Shown here: one piece after another, positions 62,199 through 64,000 of the stretch
How the letters are laid out: each line of letters opens with the position of its first letter
Position numbering within the stretch: the first letter of the stretch is position 1
Assembly (NCBI GenBank): GCA_028719885.1
Contig: JAQYLT010000033.1
Coordinates: forward strand, 1-64,000
Direction: 5' to 3'
Length of the DNA stretch: 64,000 nt
From: Bacillota bacterium
GTDB taxonomy: Bacteria > Bacillota > Clostridia > Oscillospirales > Oscillospiraceae
The notes under the pieces: model-generated
What the model was told of the DNA's origin: nothing
Database searches by the model: none
The model's input: only the letters and a program-made list of their open reading frames with translations
Translations under genes and position numbers: made by a program

Positions 62199-64000
62199 AG
62201 CTGCTGATTTTAGACGGCAACAGCGTGATCAACCGCGCCTATTTCGGTGTGAAGCCCCTGACCACCAGGGAGGGGCTTTATACCCACGCCGTGTATGGCT
62301 TTTTGAATATTCTGGAACGGATGGAAAAGGAAGAGCAGCCCGATGCGGTGGCAGTGGCCTTTGACCTCCATGGACCCACGTTCCGCCACCTGCGCTACGA
62401 CGGCTACAAGGCCACCCGCCACGGAATGCCGGAGGAGCTGGCCCAGCAGATGCCCTATGCCAAGGAGATTCTCCGGGCCATGAGCATCCCCATCTATGAA
62501 TGCCAGGGCTGGGAGGCGGATGATGTCATCGGCACCGTCGGACGCATCTGCTCCAACAATGCCTGGCAGTGCGTGATTGTAACGGGGGACCGGGACAGCC
62601 TGCAGCTGATTGACGAGCATGTGAGCGTGAAGCTGGTGATCTCCAAGCCGGGGCAGACCAATACCACGCTGTATACCCCGGAGGTGTTCCGGGAGGAATA
62701 TGGCTTTGAACCGAAAAAGCTCATTGATTTGAAAGCCCTGATGGGGGATTCCTCCGATAATATTCCCGGTGTGGCAGGGGTGGGACCCAAAACTGCCAAG
62801 GAGCTGCTGGCGAAATTCGGCAGCTTGGATGGGGTTTACGCAAACCTTTCAGACGCTTCCATCCGGCCAAAGCTCCGGGAGAAGCTGGAAGCCGGCAAGG
62901 AAAACGCCTACCTTTCCTATGAGCTGGCCACCATCATCCCGGAGGCGCCCATCGATTTTGCCCCGGAGGATGCCATAAAGCATCCGTATCACAAAAAGGA
63001 ACTGTATCAGCTGTTTCAGAAGCTGGAATTTGTCCGACTGATTGATAAATACGGCCTTCGCGGCGCTGATTTTGAAGCGCCTATTGTGGAAACAAAGCTG
63101 GAACGGCTTCCCCAAAAGGATGAAATTCCCGAAAATCTGTCACAGTGCGCGGTGTATGCGGCGGCAGACGGCAGCCTGGGCATCGCCTGGGATGCAGGCG
63201 TCTGCGCCCTGACACCCATGGAGGTGCAGATGCAGCAGCTTTCTATCCCGGCGGATGCAAAGCTGATTCTTCACGATTCCAAAACAACCAGGCACCGTTT
63301 GGCGGAGCTGGACATTTCCTGCCCAGCGGCCTGGTTTGATACTGCTCTGGCTGCCTATGACTTAAATCCTTCCCAATCCGATTATCCGGTGTCCAAGCTC
63401 TCCACCACCTTTTTGGGGCTCAATGTGGAGGATGAGGACGCGGCAGGCTGCGCCGAGGCCATTTGGCTTCTGAAACCCATTCTGGAAAAAGAATTGGAAA
63501 AGAACGGGATGACAGCGCTTTATCAACAAATTGAGCTTCCCCTGTGTGATGTGCTTTATCAGATGGAGCGCCGGGGCATTGCCATTGACCGCAAGCAGCT
63601 GGAGCAATTTGGAAATATGCTCACCCAGAGAATTGCCGACTGTGAAGAATTGATTTACTCCTACTCCGGGGAGGCCTTCAACATCAATTCTCCCAAACAG
63701 CTGGGGGATTTGCTTTTTGAAAAGCTGGGACTGCCCCCGGTGAAAAAAACCAAAACCGGCTATGCTACCAATGCGGATGTACTGGAAAAGCTGAAAGAAA
63801 AGCATCCCATTATTCCGGCAATTATGGACTATCGGATGCTGACGAAACTGAAATCCACCTATGCTGATGGCTTGATGAAAGAAATCCGGGAGGACGGGCG
63901 GATTCACACCACCTTCCAGAATCTGGTCACCGCCACCGGGCGGCTGTCCTCCACGGAGCCCAATTTGCAGAATATCCCGGTCCGTACAGACCTGGGTGCG
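62195..64000 (+). CDS. polA: DNA polymerase I, 5' part (runs off window)
   Basis: 602 codons remain open to the right edge. The 5'-3' exonuclease domain is at ~1-290 (LLILDGNSVINRAYFG, GWEADDVIGTVGRI, IVTGDRDSLQL, MGDSSDNIPGVAGVGPKTA). The central part (~300-460) resembles a 3'-5' exonuclease fold but lacks obvious DEDD residues, so proofreading is probably lost, as in many Gram-positive Pol I. The polymerase part begins (~470, MERRGIAIDRKQL, TATGRLSSTEPNLQNIP). The active-site palm lies beyond the window. Confidence 0.95.
   Translation, partial: MKLLILDGNSVINRAYFGVKPLTTREGLYTHAVYGFLNILERMEKEEQPDAVAVAFDLHGPTFRHLRYDGYKATRHGMPEELAQQMPYAKEILRAMSIPIYECQGWEADDVIGTVGRICSNNAWQCVIVTGDRDSLQLIDEHVSVKLVISKPGQTNTTLYTPEVFREEYGFEPKKLIDLKALMGDSSDNIPGVAGVGPKTAKELLAKFGSLDGVYANLSDASIRPKLREKLEAGKENAYLSYELATIIPEAPIDFAPEDAIKHPYHKKELYQLFQKLEFVRLIDKYGLRGADFEAPIVETKLERLPQKDEIPENLSQCAVYAAADGSLGIAWDAGVCALTPMEVQMQQLSIPADAKLILHDSKTTRHRLAELDISCPAAWFDTALAAYDLNPSQSDYPVSKLSTTFLGLNVEDEDAAGCAEAIWLLKPILEKELEKNGMTALYQQIELPLCDVLYQMERRGIAIDRKQLEQFGNMLTQRIADCEELIYSYSGEAFNINSPKQLGDLLFEKLGLPPVKKTKTGYATNADVLEKLKEKHPIIPAIMDYRMLTKLKSTYADGLMKEIREDGRIHTTFQNLVTATGRLSSTEPNLQNIPVRTDLGA

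Overview
The window looks like chromosome of a low-to-mid GC Firmicute of class Clostridia, most likely Oscillospirales. Pointers are a TTG/GTG/ATG start mix with strong GGAGG ribosome sites, a T-box leader before cysS, an ECF transporter module with truA, a ClpE-type unfoldase, a complete atp operon and dTDP-rhamnose genes. By eye the core genes (about 33.9-64 kb) are GC-rich, while the left 27 kb is more AT-rich and is an acquired surface-glycan locus.

Layout. (1) 1-27 kb, + strand: surface polysaccharide/glycoconjugate cluster. A CapD/PglF-type dehydratase, a membrane NAD-binding module, a DegT aminotransferase and an unusual fusion of that membrane module with a second aminotransferase make an amino-sugar. 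A VanZ-like protein, a PglC-type initiating phosphoglycosyl transferase, six glycosyltransferases, an alpha/beta-hydrolase-like protein, a Wzy-like polymerase, a UDP-GlcNAc 2-epimerase, the rmlACBD block, a pyruvyl transferase and a Wzx flippase complete a Wzx/Wzy-type pathway. The end of the locus is scrambled: an FrhB-like protein lacks its usual ferredoxin part, an AbiH-like putative anti-phage gene follows, and then a free-standing 68-residue ferredoxin piece. A metallophosphoesterase closes the section.

(2) 27.7-33.8 kb: mobile DNA. An incomplete IS66 element (left end, tnpA, tnpB, no tnpC) abuts a compact Mu-like transposon of about 4.0 kb. Its ends are imperfect 27-bp inverted repeats (21/27 identical, TG...CA). 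It carries a MuA-like DDE transposase, a MuB/TniB-like ATPase and a divergent double-HTH repressor over a near-consensus transposase promoter. It has no target duplication and borders a 5'-truncated, twice frameshifted PAS-GGDEF pseudogene, suggesting an adjacent deletion.

(3) 33.8-41.4 kb, - strand: F-type ATP synthase operon, atpZ-atpI-atpB-E-F-H-A-G-D-C in transcription order, with a clear promoter and a terminator. The c subunit carries two membrane carboxylates (E33, E66), which hints at Na+ coupling.

(4) 41.5-64 kb: housekeeping genes: recD2-comFC, mreB, a membrane-anchored parvulin-type foldase, a structured ~220-nt noncoding RNA with its own terminator, a DUF1292 protein, a class A PBP with an inserted zinc ribbon, an rRNA-methyltransferase-like gene, ecfA1-ecfA2-ecfT-truA, clpE, tspO, a cluster of five palindromic repeats, an SH3-domain lipoprotein, T-box-controlled cysS and the 5' part of polA, which runs off the right edge.
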